Shown piece by piece: positions 1 to 10,867 of a DNA stretch of 64,000 nt. The stretch covers positions 80,001 through 144,000 of the forward strand of contig NC_077232.1 of NCBI RefSeq assembly GCF_027887165.1. Direction: 5' to 3'. Position numbers and translations under genes: made by a program. Source of the DNA: Monodelphis domestica. Its lineage: Eukaryota; Chordata; Mammalia; Didelphimorphia; Didelphidae. The first letter of the stretch is position 1. Each line of letters begins with the position of its first letter. The notes beneath the pieces were generated by a model. It saw only the letters and a program-made list of their open reading frames with translations, did no database searches and was not told the DNA's origin.

Positions 1-1340
1 CTTCCCTGCCGGGTCTTCCTTTGGCCCTGGAGGCCCCCACGCGGGCGCTGCGCTGGGGGCGGCCCCTCCTGCTTCCCTTTCCGCCTCAGCCCCCCATTCC
101 AGGAGCCCGAGTGGAAGGGAGGAAAGACGGCGGCCCAGGGAGGGAGCTGGACGGCTGGGGGCCCCTCCTGCGAAGGGGGGCCCGGCGGAGGGAGGGGGCG
201 AGGCGCCCTGCGGGCTGGCCAGGGAGACCAAGCGGTCCCCTTTCTGCCCCCCTGCCGGCCTTTGTCTTCACCTCCCTGGGGCCTGCCCGGCGGCCCACAC
301 GGGGAGGAGGCCCCCTGGACAGACCGGGGACCCCGGGGGTCAGGGATCCCTGCACGGCTGCCCGGCACCCCCGGCCCAGACAGCACCCAGCACGAACTCG
401 GGCTCCTCTGAGCGGCCCATCCACGCCCCCAGCAGCCGGTCGGTCGCCCCCTTGGCTGCCTTTTGGCAAGATCTTCCCCCAAGACGGGCTCTTCGGAGGG
501 TCTCTTGGGGGGCAGTTTGGACTCTCCGCGGCGCCCCCCAGGACCCTCTTCCCACAGCCGAGAGGGCTTTGGCACCGCAATTGGGCAGCCCGCAGAGGCC
601 TGGCCGGGCCTTTTCTTCTCGCCTTCCCTTCCGCCTCAGAATGAATCCTGGGTTGGTCCCAGGGCAGAAGGACTTGGCCAGGCCACACTCGAACCCGGGG
701 CCTCCAGCCTCCCGGCCTGCTCTCTCTGCACCGGGCTGGCCCAGCCAGAGCAAAGCAGAGGCGAGCCCTGGGAGGCGGAAGGTCCCCTCCCCCACAAGCC
801 CCATCTGCGCCTCCCCGGAACAAAGGACAGTGGAGGGCGCGGCCCGAAAGGTCAGCTTGCTTCCTGGAACCAGCCCAAGGCCAGGCGCCAGGCTTGTCCC
901 CCCAGCTCGAGCCGCCGGCCGGCGCCCTGCTCTGGAGCCTTCCAGGGCCGTGCCAGGCTTTCAGAACGGGGAGCTCCACACTGGCCTGAAGGGGCTGCCC
1001 AGAGGGTCAATCCAGAGCGCTGGGCGGCCACCGCCAAGCCTTGCCCGAAATATTGCCCGGGAGGAAGTCTGGAGGCGGGACTTCCGGCTCCGCAGAGCCC
1101 CTTTCCCACAAACCATTGCGCACAGCCCAAGAGAGCGGGCACTAGTCAAACTCCAGCAGCAGCGCGCAGAGGGGAAAAGCCGGACCCAAGTGTGGGCACC
1201 AGGGATGGGCGCCCCGTGCTTGGCACCTTGGGGGTAGCACGAGAGGCTCCGGAAGGGTGCCTGGGCAAGCGCTGGACGCCGCCATGGAAGCGTGGCCCAG
1301 TTTTAAGTTTAGTGCACGTTACGGATAGTGTCTCCATGAG
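1..1340. other. GC-rich stretch, no gene recognised
   Basis: This stretch is very rich in G and C and has many CpG dinucleotides. Long open frames occur on both strands, as GC-rich DNA allows, but none reads like a protein family I know. It may be a CpG island belonging to a gene outside the window. I see no splice-site pattern that would define exons. Confidence 0.4.
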
Positions 1341-1344
1341 AAGC

Positions 1345-1545
1345 AGCTCGGTGGTTCAGTGGCTTCAAATCCCACCCCCGACTGGTGGTGCACCCTCAAC
1401 ATGCCATTCAATGTTTGCCTCTGTTTCCCTGACCGTAAAACGGGGATCTAACAGGAGCCACGTCACAGGGTTGTGCAAGGATCCCATAAATCTGGAGGAA
1501 GCCCTTAGCAGAGTGCCTGGCACACAGTAGGTGAGTTCAATGGAC
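1345..1545 (+). repeat. MIR-like CORE-SINE
   Basis: The stretch has the MIR order of parts. A degraded tRNA-like head (cggtggttcagtggcttcaa) is followed by a core with tgcctctgtttccctgaccg, then a tail with agcagagtgcctggcacaca and gtaggtgagttcaatg. Divergence from the remembered consensus is marked, so the copy is old. Confidence 0.7.
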
Positions 1546-1571
1546 AGAGAGTGCCAATGCCTTCCATCCCC

Positions 1572-1739
1572 ACCACTCAACCCTGGGTATTGGCTCCAAG
1601 GCAGAAGAGGGTAAGGGCTGGGCAACGGGGGGCAAGTGACTTGCCCAGGGTCACACAGCTAGGAAGTGTCAGATTTGAACCTAGGACCTCCCGTCTCTAG
1701 GCCTGACTCTCCATCCACTGAGCCACCCAGCTGCCCCCT
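1572..1739 (-). repeat. Marsupial tRNA-derived SINE (MAR1/MON1 type)
   Basis: On the minus strand it opens with a tRNA-like head (ggggcagctgggtggctcag), then the conserved block seen on the plus strand as gacttgcccagggtcacaca, and ends in the segment reading tattggctccaaggcagaag on the plus strand. The same element recurs at 23.5, 33.4, 38.7 and 61.9 kb, and it is the main clue that the genome is marsupial. Confidence 0.8.
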
Positions 1740-1759
1740 ATTTGCCCATTTCTAAGCCA

Positions 1760-2262
1760 TCAATGCTCAGATTGAAAAGGTAGCGATCCACTCTTGCGAG
1801 CCAGTTCCATGAGGCTCCAGTGCCCCCCTAGCCTTATCCCCAGCACCTTGTATCCCAAGCTCTCTGGAACCTGTAGCTGCATGACCTCTGGCCTAGGCCC
1901 TGTAAAAATGGAGACTTGAATCCAGGACTTCAATCCCCAGAAGTCCTTGCTCCCCTTCCCCAGAATGCCTTGTAACCTCCCCTGGGCCGAGACCGAGATG
2001 GGGTATTTAACCTGGTTGTAAAAAGGCTCTGCTCTCTCTCCTACGTCTGCTTGGGAGCAGACGCGGCTCTCCACCTAGCAGGCAAGATGTGAGTGGTCGT
2101 GAATAGGCTCTTTGGGCCTAGACACATGCCTCTCTTACTTGTATTTTCTTTATATTTTAATCTTCAATAGACCTCTAAAAATATAATACTCCTTGCAGAG
2201 AGAAACTAATTTCTACCTGCCTCCGTTTCCCAAAATTTTCATGTTAACAGCCCGCTCCATTA
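1760..2262 (+). mobile_element. Possible solo LTR of an ERV
   Basis: The stretch has the architecture of an LTR. There is a TATA-like tatttaa near 2007, a pyrimidine-rich leader, and an AT-rich segment with cttcaatagacctctaaaaa that resembles the polyadenylation region of LTRs. The right end reads ttttcatgttaaca. I could not place it in a family and did not find a target-site duplication, so the call is tentative. Confidence 0.3.
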
Positions 2263-3075
2263 TAGCTCCGTGGCCCAAGTCCTGGTTCCTGGAAGCATCC
2301 CTTCCACTGGGCTGAGATGGTTTGGGGGAAGCACGAAGTGGCCTGGCTATGGCCCACGAGTACGTAACTACAAAGTGTGGCACGTACCTTACAGAAGGGA
2401 GCTCAGGAAGGTAAGAGCCAGGCCAGGCTTTGAAGGCAGTCAGGATGGCAGGGAAGACGCTGGCTTCCTTCCCACGTCTCCCAAATAACTCCCCAGACAG
2501 CTTGGATACGGCATCTCAACATGGCCCCGTGGAAAGAGGAGGTGAAAGAACTTTCCTGTCCCACGGAAGGTCAGAGGGAAAGGACTATCTCCTGGGGAGA
2601 GGAGTGGCGTGAGGACTGGCCCTGCTAGGCAGACCCCATCTCAGGGAGGCAGCATGCGCCTCAGGGCACTAATGGAAGAAAAGGGAGGCAGGAGGGAGGC
2701 CACAGGGGTCCCTGTGCTGGCTCTGGCTGTAGGACTCTGTTGCATCGCCCAAACCCAGACCCGAGTCATCGTCCTGGGCCATAGTCCCAAGGCAAGGAGG
2801 TGCAGGAGCACACACCACTCTTGGTGCCACAGGGCAGCTGGGACCTAGATCACAGTTCATAGGGCCAGAGTGGAGACAAAGAGCTTGTGGCCCCTCACAG
2901 ACCTTCACACCAGCCAGGACACGCTCTTTTGAGGGTGCTACCTCGGAAAACTGAGAACTTGTAGATCCCTGGAGCTACCTTTGAAGGCAGGTGCTGAAGA
3001 ACCCGAAGCTTGGGGTAGCACCTCTTTACCACAGGAACGAAGCCCACTTAGGACCACTTGTCTAAGTGAGAGGAA
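2263..3075. other. No gene recognised; one exon-like segment
   Basis: Mostly unassigned sequence. The only thing that catches the eye is an open segment at about 2270-2411 on the plus strand. It contains the peptide NYKVWHVPYRRELRK and is followed directly by a good splice donor, aggaag|gtaaga. I do not recognise the peptide and cannot find a partner exon. It could be a chance frame or a decayed retrocopy. Confidence 0.25.
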
Positions 3076-3079
3076 CAGA

Positions 3080-3560
3080 GAAGGCTGGGAACTGAGCACA
3101 CAGCAACAATAGATCCAGAATCGAGAATCATTAGCCGACCTGGAAGCCACGATCAAAAGAAAAAGAGCCAATCCAGGAAAAGTGCCCAGATATGTTAGAT
3201 CCAGAGGACGAAGGAGACATTGAAGGAATCCACCCATCACCAAAAAAAGAAAGAGCTCCCAATGAAAACTCCCGGGAACATCATGGTCAAAGGCCTGAAC
3301 TTTCAGGTCAAGGAGAAAATACTGCAAGCAGCCAAAAAGAAACAAGTCCAATATTATGGAGCCGCAGTTGGGATAACACAAGAGTTAGCAGCTTCTCCAG
3401 CGAAGGATCACAGAGTGTGGAATATGATATTGTGGAGGGCAAAGGAGCGAGGACCGCAAGCAAGAAGCACGGACACAGTAAACCCACGTAGAACCCTTCC
3501 AGGGAGAGAAATCGGCACGTGGGCTTTAGTCATTCTCGATGGAAAAACCAGAGCTGACTA
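3080..3560 (+). mobile_element. LINE-1 ORF1 fragment
   Basis: Two plus-strand frames contain pieces resembling the RNA-binding C-terminal half of L1 ORF1p. Recognisable bits are a NFQVKEKILQAAKKKQ-like helix, then a QYYGAAVGITQELAAS stretch that matches the pattern of a strand followed by 'QDLS'. The reading frame shifts several times, so this is a dead 5'- and 3'-truncated copy. Confidence 0.55.
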
Positions 3561-4123
3561 GGAAATCTAGGCAGCCTCAAGAGGGGCCTAAAAAGGCAAA
3601 CGGGAAGAGGAAAGCATGGCATTCAATGAAGCCAAACCGTGACCATTCCTGAACTAGAAGAGGACACGAGCAATCCAAAGAGCTTTGTCTTTATTAGGGA
3701 AATTGGAAGGAATTCCCACAGACAGAGGCAAGAGCAGGAATTGAGGAGGGCGGGAGGGTGAGTGTGGGGGAGGCCAGTCCGAGCTCACTCGCCTCAGCCC
3801 GTCTCCCACACCAGCAGCCCCTCCAGCACAATCCAGCAGGAGTCCAGGCAGTCTGAAGGGCTGAGTTACCCCTTTGTCCTGTGCTCAAACCTAGCCCTAA
3901 CCGCTCCCTACACTGGAGTTTGCTTCTCCCTTGGCTCTGAAGGCGTTTAGGAGAGAAAGTGGGCCAGGCCTGTGTACCGACTCCGGATATATTGTGTGAT
4001 CAAACAACAGATGCCCCCGAAGGCTCTCCTGGCAGCTGCCCTGGCGTGGGCGGCCCATCGGCATCAGGAGGTCGGCGGGAGAGCGGCAGTGGGAGCCTCC
4101 TGCCTGGGGTGGATCCCCCGGGG
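3561..4123. other. No feature recognised
   Basis: Unique-looking sequence between the L1 fragment and the left arm of the large inverted repeat. I see no coding exon, RNA gene or known repeat here. Its right edge at 4123/4124 is where similarity to the other arm stops abruptly. Confidence 0.4.
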
Positions 4124-4280
4124 CTGGGCCAGCGAGGAAGGGGCTTCCCAGGGGCAGGGGGGGAGGGAAGGGAAATGGGTGCTGAGGGAAGGCAGGCTCT
4201 TCTTCCCGGGGGGAGGCTGGAGAGCACAGGCAGGCAAGGGAGGCCAAAACATCGCAGAGAGGGACCAGAGAGGTCGGGGA

Positions 4281-4402
4281 CAGGCAGCCCAGTGGCTAGA
4301 GCACCGGGCACGAAACCTGCCTCAGAGCCTCACTAGCTGGGGGTCTCTGGGCGAGTCACCGGCTAGGTATTTGCCTCAGTTTCCTCATCTATAAGTTGGG
4401 CC
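4281..4402 (+). repeat. MIR/MON1-type SINE in left arm
   Basis: The tRNA-like head (gcagcccagtggctagagca) and the core segment ending in tgcctcagtttcctcatcta identify a CORE-SINE. The mirrored copy lies at 15289-15410. Confidence 0.7.
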
Positions 4403-5825
4403 GCCAGCCAAATGCTCGGAGGCTAGGAACGCTTTCAAAAGGCCTCGCAGCTCTTCCCTGACTCCGGAAACAGGCTCCTTCCTTTCGATGAAAGGGATGG
4501 GGGCCTCCGGCGCCTGGCGGAGGGGCCCCAGGCCTTGGGAAGGTGCCTCCAAGTGGCCAGAAACCCCGCTCAGAGGCCTCTAAGCGCCGCCGCCCTGTGG
4601 ACAAAAATCCCCCGAGCAGCGTCCAGCCGAGAGACGGGACAGACGGCTGGCCGAAGGGAGCCCAAGCAGAGGGACGCCGTGTTGCCAGAGGAACAACCGC
4701 CAGTGACCCGCCTCGTTCCTCTCAGCAGCGCGGCGCCCCCGCTGCCCTCCGAGGAGGACCCAGGAGCCCCGAGGCACGCTCCGGGCGACTCCCCTCCTTT
4801 TCTGGGCCCCCCCATAACCGGCAGGGAGAAGTCGGCCGGGTCTTCCTGCTTCGGGGAGACGGGAGGTGGGAAGGAGGAAAAGCATTTCGAACTCAGGACT
4901 TGAATAAAAGAACGTTCGCAATCGTTGGCCCCGACGTGTCTTGGGGGGCTGCCGCGCTCTTCTGCAGGGGCAGGCGGCTCTAGGCCGCTCTTGCAGAGAT
5001 CCAGTGGCTAATCCTCTGGCCAGCGTTCGGAGGCGAGCCTCGGCCTCCACACGGAGCGCCGGCGGGCTCGGAGGGCCGGTGCTGGGCCCGATGGCGCTCT
5101 TCTGCCGGAGAATCAAGCCACAGAGGGCAGAAGGCAGAGGTTGCGCCTCTTTGCCAGAGGAGCCCGGGGAGGGGGAGGGGCGGCTCTCCAGGGTGGAGCA
5201 CTGGGCGGGTTCGAGAGCCCCAAAGATCCAGGCCCGGGAGGGGGACTCCTGATGGAGGAAAACGGAGAGCCGAGGTCCGCCCCAGGCCAGGATGAGGGCT
5301 TGCCTGTCCGATCCCCGGAGAAGGCACAAGAGGCCGAGAGCATCGTGGGCTAGACGAGGAGCGGCGCAAAGCAAGCCACTGCCAGCACCGCTGGAAGGGG
5401 AAGAGAAGGCCGGGAGGGAGGACACTTCTGCCGAGCCGGCGGCGCCTCCCTCCTCGGCGCAGCCAGATGTGTAACGACACAGCCGTGGCCAGAGGAAGGG
5501 ACGGAAATGAGCCAGAATCCCGGGAAGAAACGGCCCAATCACCGCGGCGCCTCCTCGCACCCGGCACAGCGCCGTGGCTCCTAGGACCCGAGAGGACAAC
5601 GAGAAACTCTCGGAGGGGATGAGGGTCCCCTGCGCGAGCCCCGCAAGTGGCTTTTCCGTGGAATTGTTCCAAAACAGACCCAAAGAGAGGAAGAGGCCCG
5701 CCCCGGGGGAGCTTCCCGGTCTAATCTCGAACCCTAGTTGGCCTGGGCCGCGCCAGAACTGCCTGACCCCGCCCGCCCGCCGGCCCCCAGTTCAAGGAGA
5801 AGCCCCTTCCTCCAGGCAGCGGCCC

Positions 5826-5870
5826 TCCCCTCCCCTTCCCTCCCCTCCCCTCCCCTCCCCTCCCCTGGAT
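5826..5870. repeat. CCCCT-type simple repeat
   Basis: Tandem tcccc/ctcccc units form a pyrimidine-rich tract on the plus strand. The complementary strand is G-rich and could form quadruplexes. It is mirrored at about 13821-13865. Confidence 0.8.
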
Positions 5871-6014
5871 GGCGGCTCCCGGTAGGGGAACTTTCCTCCC
5901 CACCCCCACCCCCCCGGGCGGGAGGTGCCCGGAAGGCAGCATCCCTGCCGCTCCGGGAGAAGCTCCCAGCGAGGAGGTCCAGACACCCCGAAGGCCGAGC
6001 TCCAGGAACCTGCG

Positions 6015-6084
6015 CCAGGGCGGCCAGGGCGGCCAGGGCGGCCAGGGCGGCCAGGGCGGCCAGGGCGGCCAGGGCGGCCAGGGC
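6015..6084. repeat. 9-bp minisatellite, unit ccagggcgg
   Basis: Nearly eight perfect copies of a 9-bp unit sit head to tail. Because the unit is a multiple of three, it gives spurious repetitive reading frames on both strands. It is mirrored at about 13607-13676 with the same copy number. Confidence 0.9.
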
Positions 6085-6325
6085 CAAGCTCTCTGCCGGG
6101 AAAAGGAGGGGCAGAGCCGACGGCGGGAGCGCGGGGCCACCGCGTGGCGCGTGGCGCGTGGCGCGTGTCCGTGCGGAGCCGACGCCTTCGAACCCGGCGC
6201 TCCGGCCGCCCTAACCCGCCTCTGTCCTGCCCCAAACTCGGCTCCGCCAGCATAAACTTAGCCGCGGCCTGTCCCGCTCCGAAGGAGCCAAAAGCAGCCC
6301 CGACCCGGGACGGCCCCGCGGCGAG

Positions 6326-6398
6326 CGAGCCAGCCAGGAGTCGAACCTGGAATCTTCTGATCCGTAGTCAGACGCGTTCTCCATTGCGCCACTGGCCC
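6326..6398 (-). tRNA. tRNA-Arg (anticodon ACG), left arm copy
   Basis: A 73-nt tRNA without an intron. Read on the minus strand it starts gggccagtggcgcaatgg, has anticodon ACG in the loop ctacgga, a B box ggttcgactcc, and ends ctggctggctcg; the acceptor stem pairs. It differs from the remembered human tRNA-Arg-ACG by only one base (G for T in ggagaacgcg), so it is likely functional. A run of four T on the minus strand about 33 bases downstream (6290-6293) is the nearest pol III terminator. It is transcribed away from the tRNA-Leu gene at 6991. Confidence 0.95.
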
Positions 6399-6990
6399 GC
6401 GCCGTGCCTGCCCGCCTCCCGGCCGCCCCCTCCAGGTGGCTCCTGAGCGCACGCTCCACGCCTCCGACAGGCTCCGAGGCCACGCCCCGCGGCGGCCAGG
6501 GCTCCGCTCCGAGCCCGAGCCCGAGCCCGAGCCCGGCTGTGCCGCCGCCCCCCGCCCCCCGCCCCGCGGCCCGGGCTCGCTCGCGCGCGCTCTCTCTCTG
6601 TCAGCCTCGGCTGAGCCCCCCAGTGTTTCTTCGCACGCGCGCCTCCCGCCCAGCCCCCTCCGCGCCGAACCAGGGCTATGTGGGCCGAGCCCGGGGGCCG
6701 TCGAGGCCGAGCGGCCGTCGCGCCTCTCCTCCGCAAGCCCGGGGCGCGCCGCCTCTTCCCGGGCCTCTCCCCCAATTCCTCTCGCTGCGACTCCTTCGCG
6801 GGCCCGTCGCTCGTGAAGCGCCTACTGGGTGCCAGGCCCCGGGCTAGGAGCAGAGGGGGAGCCTGGCCTCCGAGCGGCGGGAGCAGCAGGTCCCGGAGCC
6901 GCGTCGGGGGCGCGGTGAGCCGGGCCGGGTGTAGTGCTGGGGCGGCTCAGGGAGAGAGAGAGGGCCTGGGAGCGGCAGGGTTCGCCGGCT

Positions 6991-7101
6991 GTCAGGATGG
7001 CCGAGGGGTCTAAGGCGCCAGACTCAAGCGCGAGCTTCTCCTCAGTGCAGGAGTCTTCTGGTCTCCGTATGGAGGCGTGGGTTCGAATCCCACTCCTGAC
7101 A
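6991..7101 (+). tRNA. tRNA-Leu (anticodon CAA) with intron, left arm copy
   Basis: The gene starts gtcaggatggccgagg (A box) and ends with B box ggttcgaatcc and the 3' strand tcctgaca. The first seven bases pair with 7094-7100, and A7101 is the discriminator. The anticodon CAA is at 7025-7027. An intron of about 27 nt (roughly 7029-7055) follows position 37, as in vertebrate tRNA-Leu-CAA genes, and the stem continues with tctgg. The long variable arm typical of leucine tRNAs is present. A run of five T starts 3 bases after the gene and should terminate pol III. Confidence 0.95.
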
Positions 7102-7103
7102 GG

Positions 7104-7108
7104 TTTTT
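7104..7108 (+). terminator. Pol III terminator of tRNA-Leu
   Basis: Five T residues directly downstream of the tRNA-Leu 3' end, as expected for RNA polymerase III termination. Confidence 0.85.
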
Positions 7109-9269
7109 CCTTTTGGCTCCGGGTCTGGCCCGGGACGCCCATCCGCCCTAGCGCGGGGCGGGGGCCGGAAGGGAACTCCCCTCTGTAGGCCCCCTCGCAC
7201 CACCCTTAGTCTGAGGGAGCCCCCGCTGACGCCGGCTCTTCTGCCAGGAAGTCCCTGCCTTGCCCCCGGCAGGCTGGAGGTGGCCCGGCCAGTCCAGGTT
7301 CGCTACAGATGGGGTCGCCTCTGAGAGCCTCCCCTTGTGGCTCGGGCGGCCCCGAGAGCCCGGCTTACATGCTTGGGGACCCCCAAAGGGCAACGCTCCG
7401 AGTGCCTGTCCCGGGCGGCCCAGGTCACGGGTTCAGGGAAGGTTTTTCTGAGAGCCGGCCCCTCCCCCCTCCCCTCTGGGAGCCCAGGACGCCCGTCCAG
7501 TCCTTCTCCATAGTGGCTGCCCAGCAGGCTCCGAGGTGAGGGCTCTCAGGCAGCTGAGGCGCCCGCCGTGTCCCTCCGCCTGGTGCCACGCCCCCCCCCC
7601 CAAGCAGGCCGGTTGGCCGTCCCTTCGGTCTGCCGTTTCTGGGGGGCCCCAGTCTTGGGGTTCTAGTCCTTTCCTTTTGCTCCCCTTCTAGACTTCCTGC
7701 CACACAGCCACAGGCCGCGTCCAGGACTTCACCAGCCCAGAAAGAGCCGCTGGAGCCTTTTTTCCCTGGAGATCCTTTGGGGGATGCAGCGAATGGGGGA
7801 GAGGGAGGAGAACTGGAGGGGCCTCAGTTGCTCTAGAGCGTGGTGGGAGCAGCTCACCCCCCTCAGTGGCGTTTTGGGGTCCTGGTTTGTCCCCCGGAAC
7901 CTAGAAGCCCCCAACTTGTCCCTAGCAAGGGGTCCCCCCCCCCTCCTTGGTAGGACTAGCTTGTTAGCGGGAGACCCCAAGTTTGTCCCGGTTCCCTGTT
8001 CCCTGACGACCCACCCCGAAGGGACTCTAGGGCTGGCAGCCTCAGACTGAATGAGGGACCCCGGAGGCCCGGCCCAAGCTTAGCGACTGTTGAGCGCAGT
8101 GGGCAGCGCAGCAGTCTCCCCAGGGCTCGAGTTCCATCCTGGGAAGGAGGGGTGAGTCCTGGGAGAAGAGTCACTGGCTTGGGCCACCTAGAGTGGGATG
8201 TCAGGGCCCATATCCAGGACAAGTTGGGGATCAATCTGATCAACCTTATCTGATCAACCCAGGCTCTCTGAGGTACATTTGATCAGGCTTCACTTCCTCT
8301 GGGCATTCCTGCTTTGGGCTCATGTTCCTCTTGCAAATCCAGCCTCAGACCCTCATCCATTGGGTGGCCAATCACATGGCCACCTCTGGCTTCCTCCGCT
8401 GGGAAGCATAGCCCAGGACTGTGGGGCCCCTCCCAAGGTTGCTGGCGTGGCCAGGGAAGGTACAGAGGGCAGAGAGCTGCAGAGATGATTGACAAGCCCG
8501 GATTCTGAGAGCCGGCTGGATCCAAATTCCAAGCTGCTGAAGAACCAGTTTCCAACTGTGAGTCTGGAGCTGGAGTTCCAGCCTGAAGGTGTGGATCTGG
8601 ACTCTCCCTCCCTCTCTGGCAAGCTGCCTGCCTTACAATAACACCCAGAAAAGGTCAAGAGGAAGTTCCCTGTTCATTTTGGTGGACAGAGTGAAGAGGA
8701 AGAGGAGGTGCCCCGAGCTTCTGAGGATTGTCCAGCTGGATCTCTGCTAGGGACGAGATCTTCCAGGTAAAATCGCTGGCTTGCCTGCGAGATTTAGATT
8801 TGGAGTCAATGAAACAAGAACTCGTGCCTTTGTGGCTGACCCAAAGAAGGCGATAGAGGACATGCAGAGCCACTGATCTGTTTGATCCCAACTAGAAGGA
8901 CTTTGCTTTATTAATGAAAGAACTTTTAACTAAGAGGGAAAGGAATAGTGGCAGGATCCCTTCTTCACACTATGGCCACAAGATTACCAGGATACAGAGG
9001 CTGTAATGGAGAGAGTCAGTCCGGTGGTAAAGAGAGGGAGAGAGAGAATGGAGACCTCCCCTCTCAAGGCAGGGTCCAGGGAAAAGAAGAGGGGGAGAGT
9101 CTGTAGTTCCCCCCTTCAGGCTCCCCTCAGCTATGGCTGCTCACCCAAATGATCTCTTGACTTCCCTCTAATACTAGGACACATAGAGCTTCCTACCTCA
9201 GAGAGAGAGAGAGAGAGAAGTTACTGCCCCTCAAGCTGTGTTAGGGATAAAACTCATGGTTGGACTGAA

Positions 9270-9875
9270 TATATTTTGGTTGGTCACCAGGGATTTAAAT
9301 TCTAAAGCCCAATGAAATATTCAGGTCAGAATGGAATTTTATGGTGGTTTATTTACAATAGAAGGAAGATACTAAGGAAGAAAGAGAGGAAAAAGAGACA
9401 ACAGGCAGGAATTCAGAGGCCCCAGCGGGCTTGGGGGGGGGGGGCACAGAGAATCCAATCTAGCATGCCTTCCAGCCACGAGGCCTCCTCCAAGATGAGG
9501 GGCCGCCTCAGAGGCTGGTGCCCCCAGAAAGCCAAGGAAAGGGGAGTCAACCTCACACTCAACATGTGACAGTCTAAGAGAAACAGTCTGAGGTCTCATG
9601 CTGAAGCTCCTACACAGTTAAGTTCCCCTGCCAAGTCCCTCTCACAGGAAGTGACGCAAAATATAAAGGCTGTTCTTTACGTCACTTCCTGCATCTCACA
9701 TGTACCAATGATAGCTTCCGCTTGTCTTAGGACAGCCCTGTTGTTTCTGATTTGTCATTTGCTAGCACGTCTGTCATAGGCCATCCTCCTCACAGTTAAT
9801 CCTTAAGTAGGGGTGTAGACATTCCTGATTGCTAGACTAAGCAGGGTGGAGTAAATCTAAAATTCACACTAACAA
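9270..9875 (-). mobile_element. ERV LTR (fossil), reverse orientation
   Basis: The stretch resembles the LTRs at 19.25-20.22 kb and 41.88-42.72 kb. Shared landmarks are the terminal block (minus strand near ggtgaccaa followed by AT-rich sequence) and the gcagggtggagtaa block near the opposite end. It is old, with no intact internal region attached. The family is not assigned; the edges are approximate. Confidence 0.5.
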
Positions 9876-9889
9876 AGAATAGTTAGCTA

Positions 9890-10260
9890 CTTAGTATAAA
9901 ATTTAGTATAGGATTTAGTTAATTTTAAATAGTAATAGTATAGGTAGATAGGATTACTTTTAGAAGATTTTATGAAGATAGGGCTGTAGATTGATAGATT
10001 GGAGTTTAAGATTGATCAGATAAGGTAAGATACTGAATTATTTTGCAACATACATTGCATAGCACATATGACATAACAAATCACACAAATTGTAAATACA
10101 TATTTAGATATATGTAAATGAAAATTAATTGTATTATAGTGTATGCATATATGTAGCATATATAAATATAAAGTGTATATGTGCACATGTATAGCATACT
10201 GCATGTATTATATGTATATATGTAAAACTCATATAAATAAATAAATAATATTTGCTAAGT
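9890..10260. repeat. AT-rich low-complexity region
   Basis: Runs of tatgtatata-, aaataaataaataa- and similar words make this the most AT-rich part of a GC-rich neighbourhood. It gives no meaningful reading frame. Confidence 0.7.
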
Positions 10261-10689
10261 TCTGTGATTGAGAGAAACTGCACAGACAGAAGAAATGAAA
10301 TGCAAAGGAAGAAGAGCTCAAGAAAGCACATAGAATCCAGACTCCGACCCATGGAGGAGGAGAGAGAAAATTCTACAGAAGATTGAGGAAGGAGGCAGTT
10401 AGCTTCAAGCTGAATTCTGGACAGTCACTTCTGCTTGAGAGTGTCTGATCTACACATCACTTCAAATGGGGAATGTTTCTCAGTAGGGAATTTGTTCCAA
10501 TTAAGAATTCCCTGATGGGTAAATTTTTAACATTCACAAGTCTGAGAGATTTCAAGATTTACATCAGAGAATTACAAGGTATGAAATAACCTTGTTAAAT
10601 AGTGAAAATATCACCTTGAAACTCTGTACAACCCTTAACCCCACCACCTTGCTTCCAGATTTACCAACTTCAGGAGAACAATTACACAA

Positions 10690-10846
10690 TTGTGAAACAC
10701 AATTGTGTCCATGGCAGAAAAGCCTCGAGATAATATCTTGGACACTCCCTTAGACAATTCAGATCTGGTCTTATTTACTGATGGTTCCTCTTTTATGAGG
10801 GATGGCATACACTACACTGGAGCTTCTGTAGTCACAGAATTCAGCC
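10690..10846 (+). mobile_element. ERV pol fragment (RNase H), fossil
   Basis: A plus-strand frame contains the gammaretrovirus-like RNase H start with LFTDGSSFMRDG and YTGASVVTE, the pattern around the first catalytic aspartate. It is a short, broken remnant of a class I ERV. It stops at a run of 21 G (10847-10867), which marks a junction with unrelated sequence. Confidence 0.75.
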
Positions 10847-10867
10847 GGGGGGGGGGGGGGGGGGGGG
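10847..10867. repeat. G21 homopolymer
   Basis: Twenty-one consecutive G residues at the edge of the pol fossil. Runs of this length are both biologically unstable and prone to assembly error. Confidence 0.9.

Larger units (their letters stand above)
4124..8229 (+). repeat. Left arm of a 4.1-kb near-perfect inverted repeat
   Basis: This arm is the reverse complement of 11459-15567. Along most of it the sum of paired coordinates is 19691, falling to 19688 near the inner end because of a few homopolymer length differences. I saw one clear substitution (T at 6679 versus the complement of G at 13012), length changes in runs of C or G near 7590, and slight divergence in the last 30 bases at the inner end. 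Every long reading frame that I compared in the two arms is otherwise identical. The arm contains a MIR-like SINE, a 9-bp minisatellite and two divergent tRNA genes. No protein gene is recognised in it. Confidence 0.95.

Noticed and set aside
4580-5683. A 367-codon minus-strand frame in the left arm (and its mirror in the right arm)
   Set aside because: Composition-driven frame in very GC-rich DNA. No recognised domain and several overlapping frames of similar length on both strands.
5734-6140. Repetitive alanine- or proline/tryptophan-rich frames over the 9-bp minisatellite
   Set aside because: The unit length is a multiple of three, so all frames stay open. The peptides are artefacts of the repeat.
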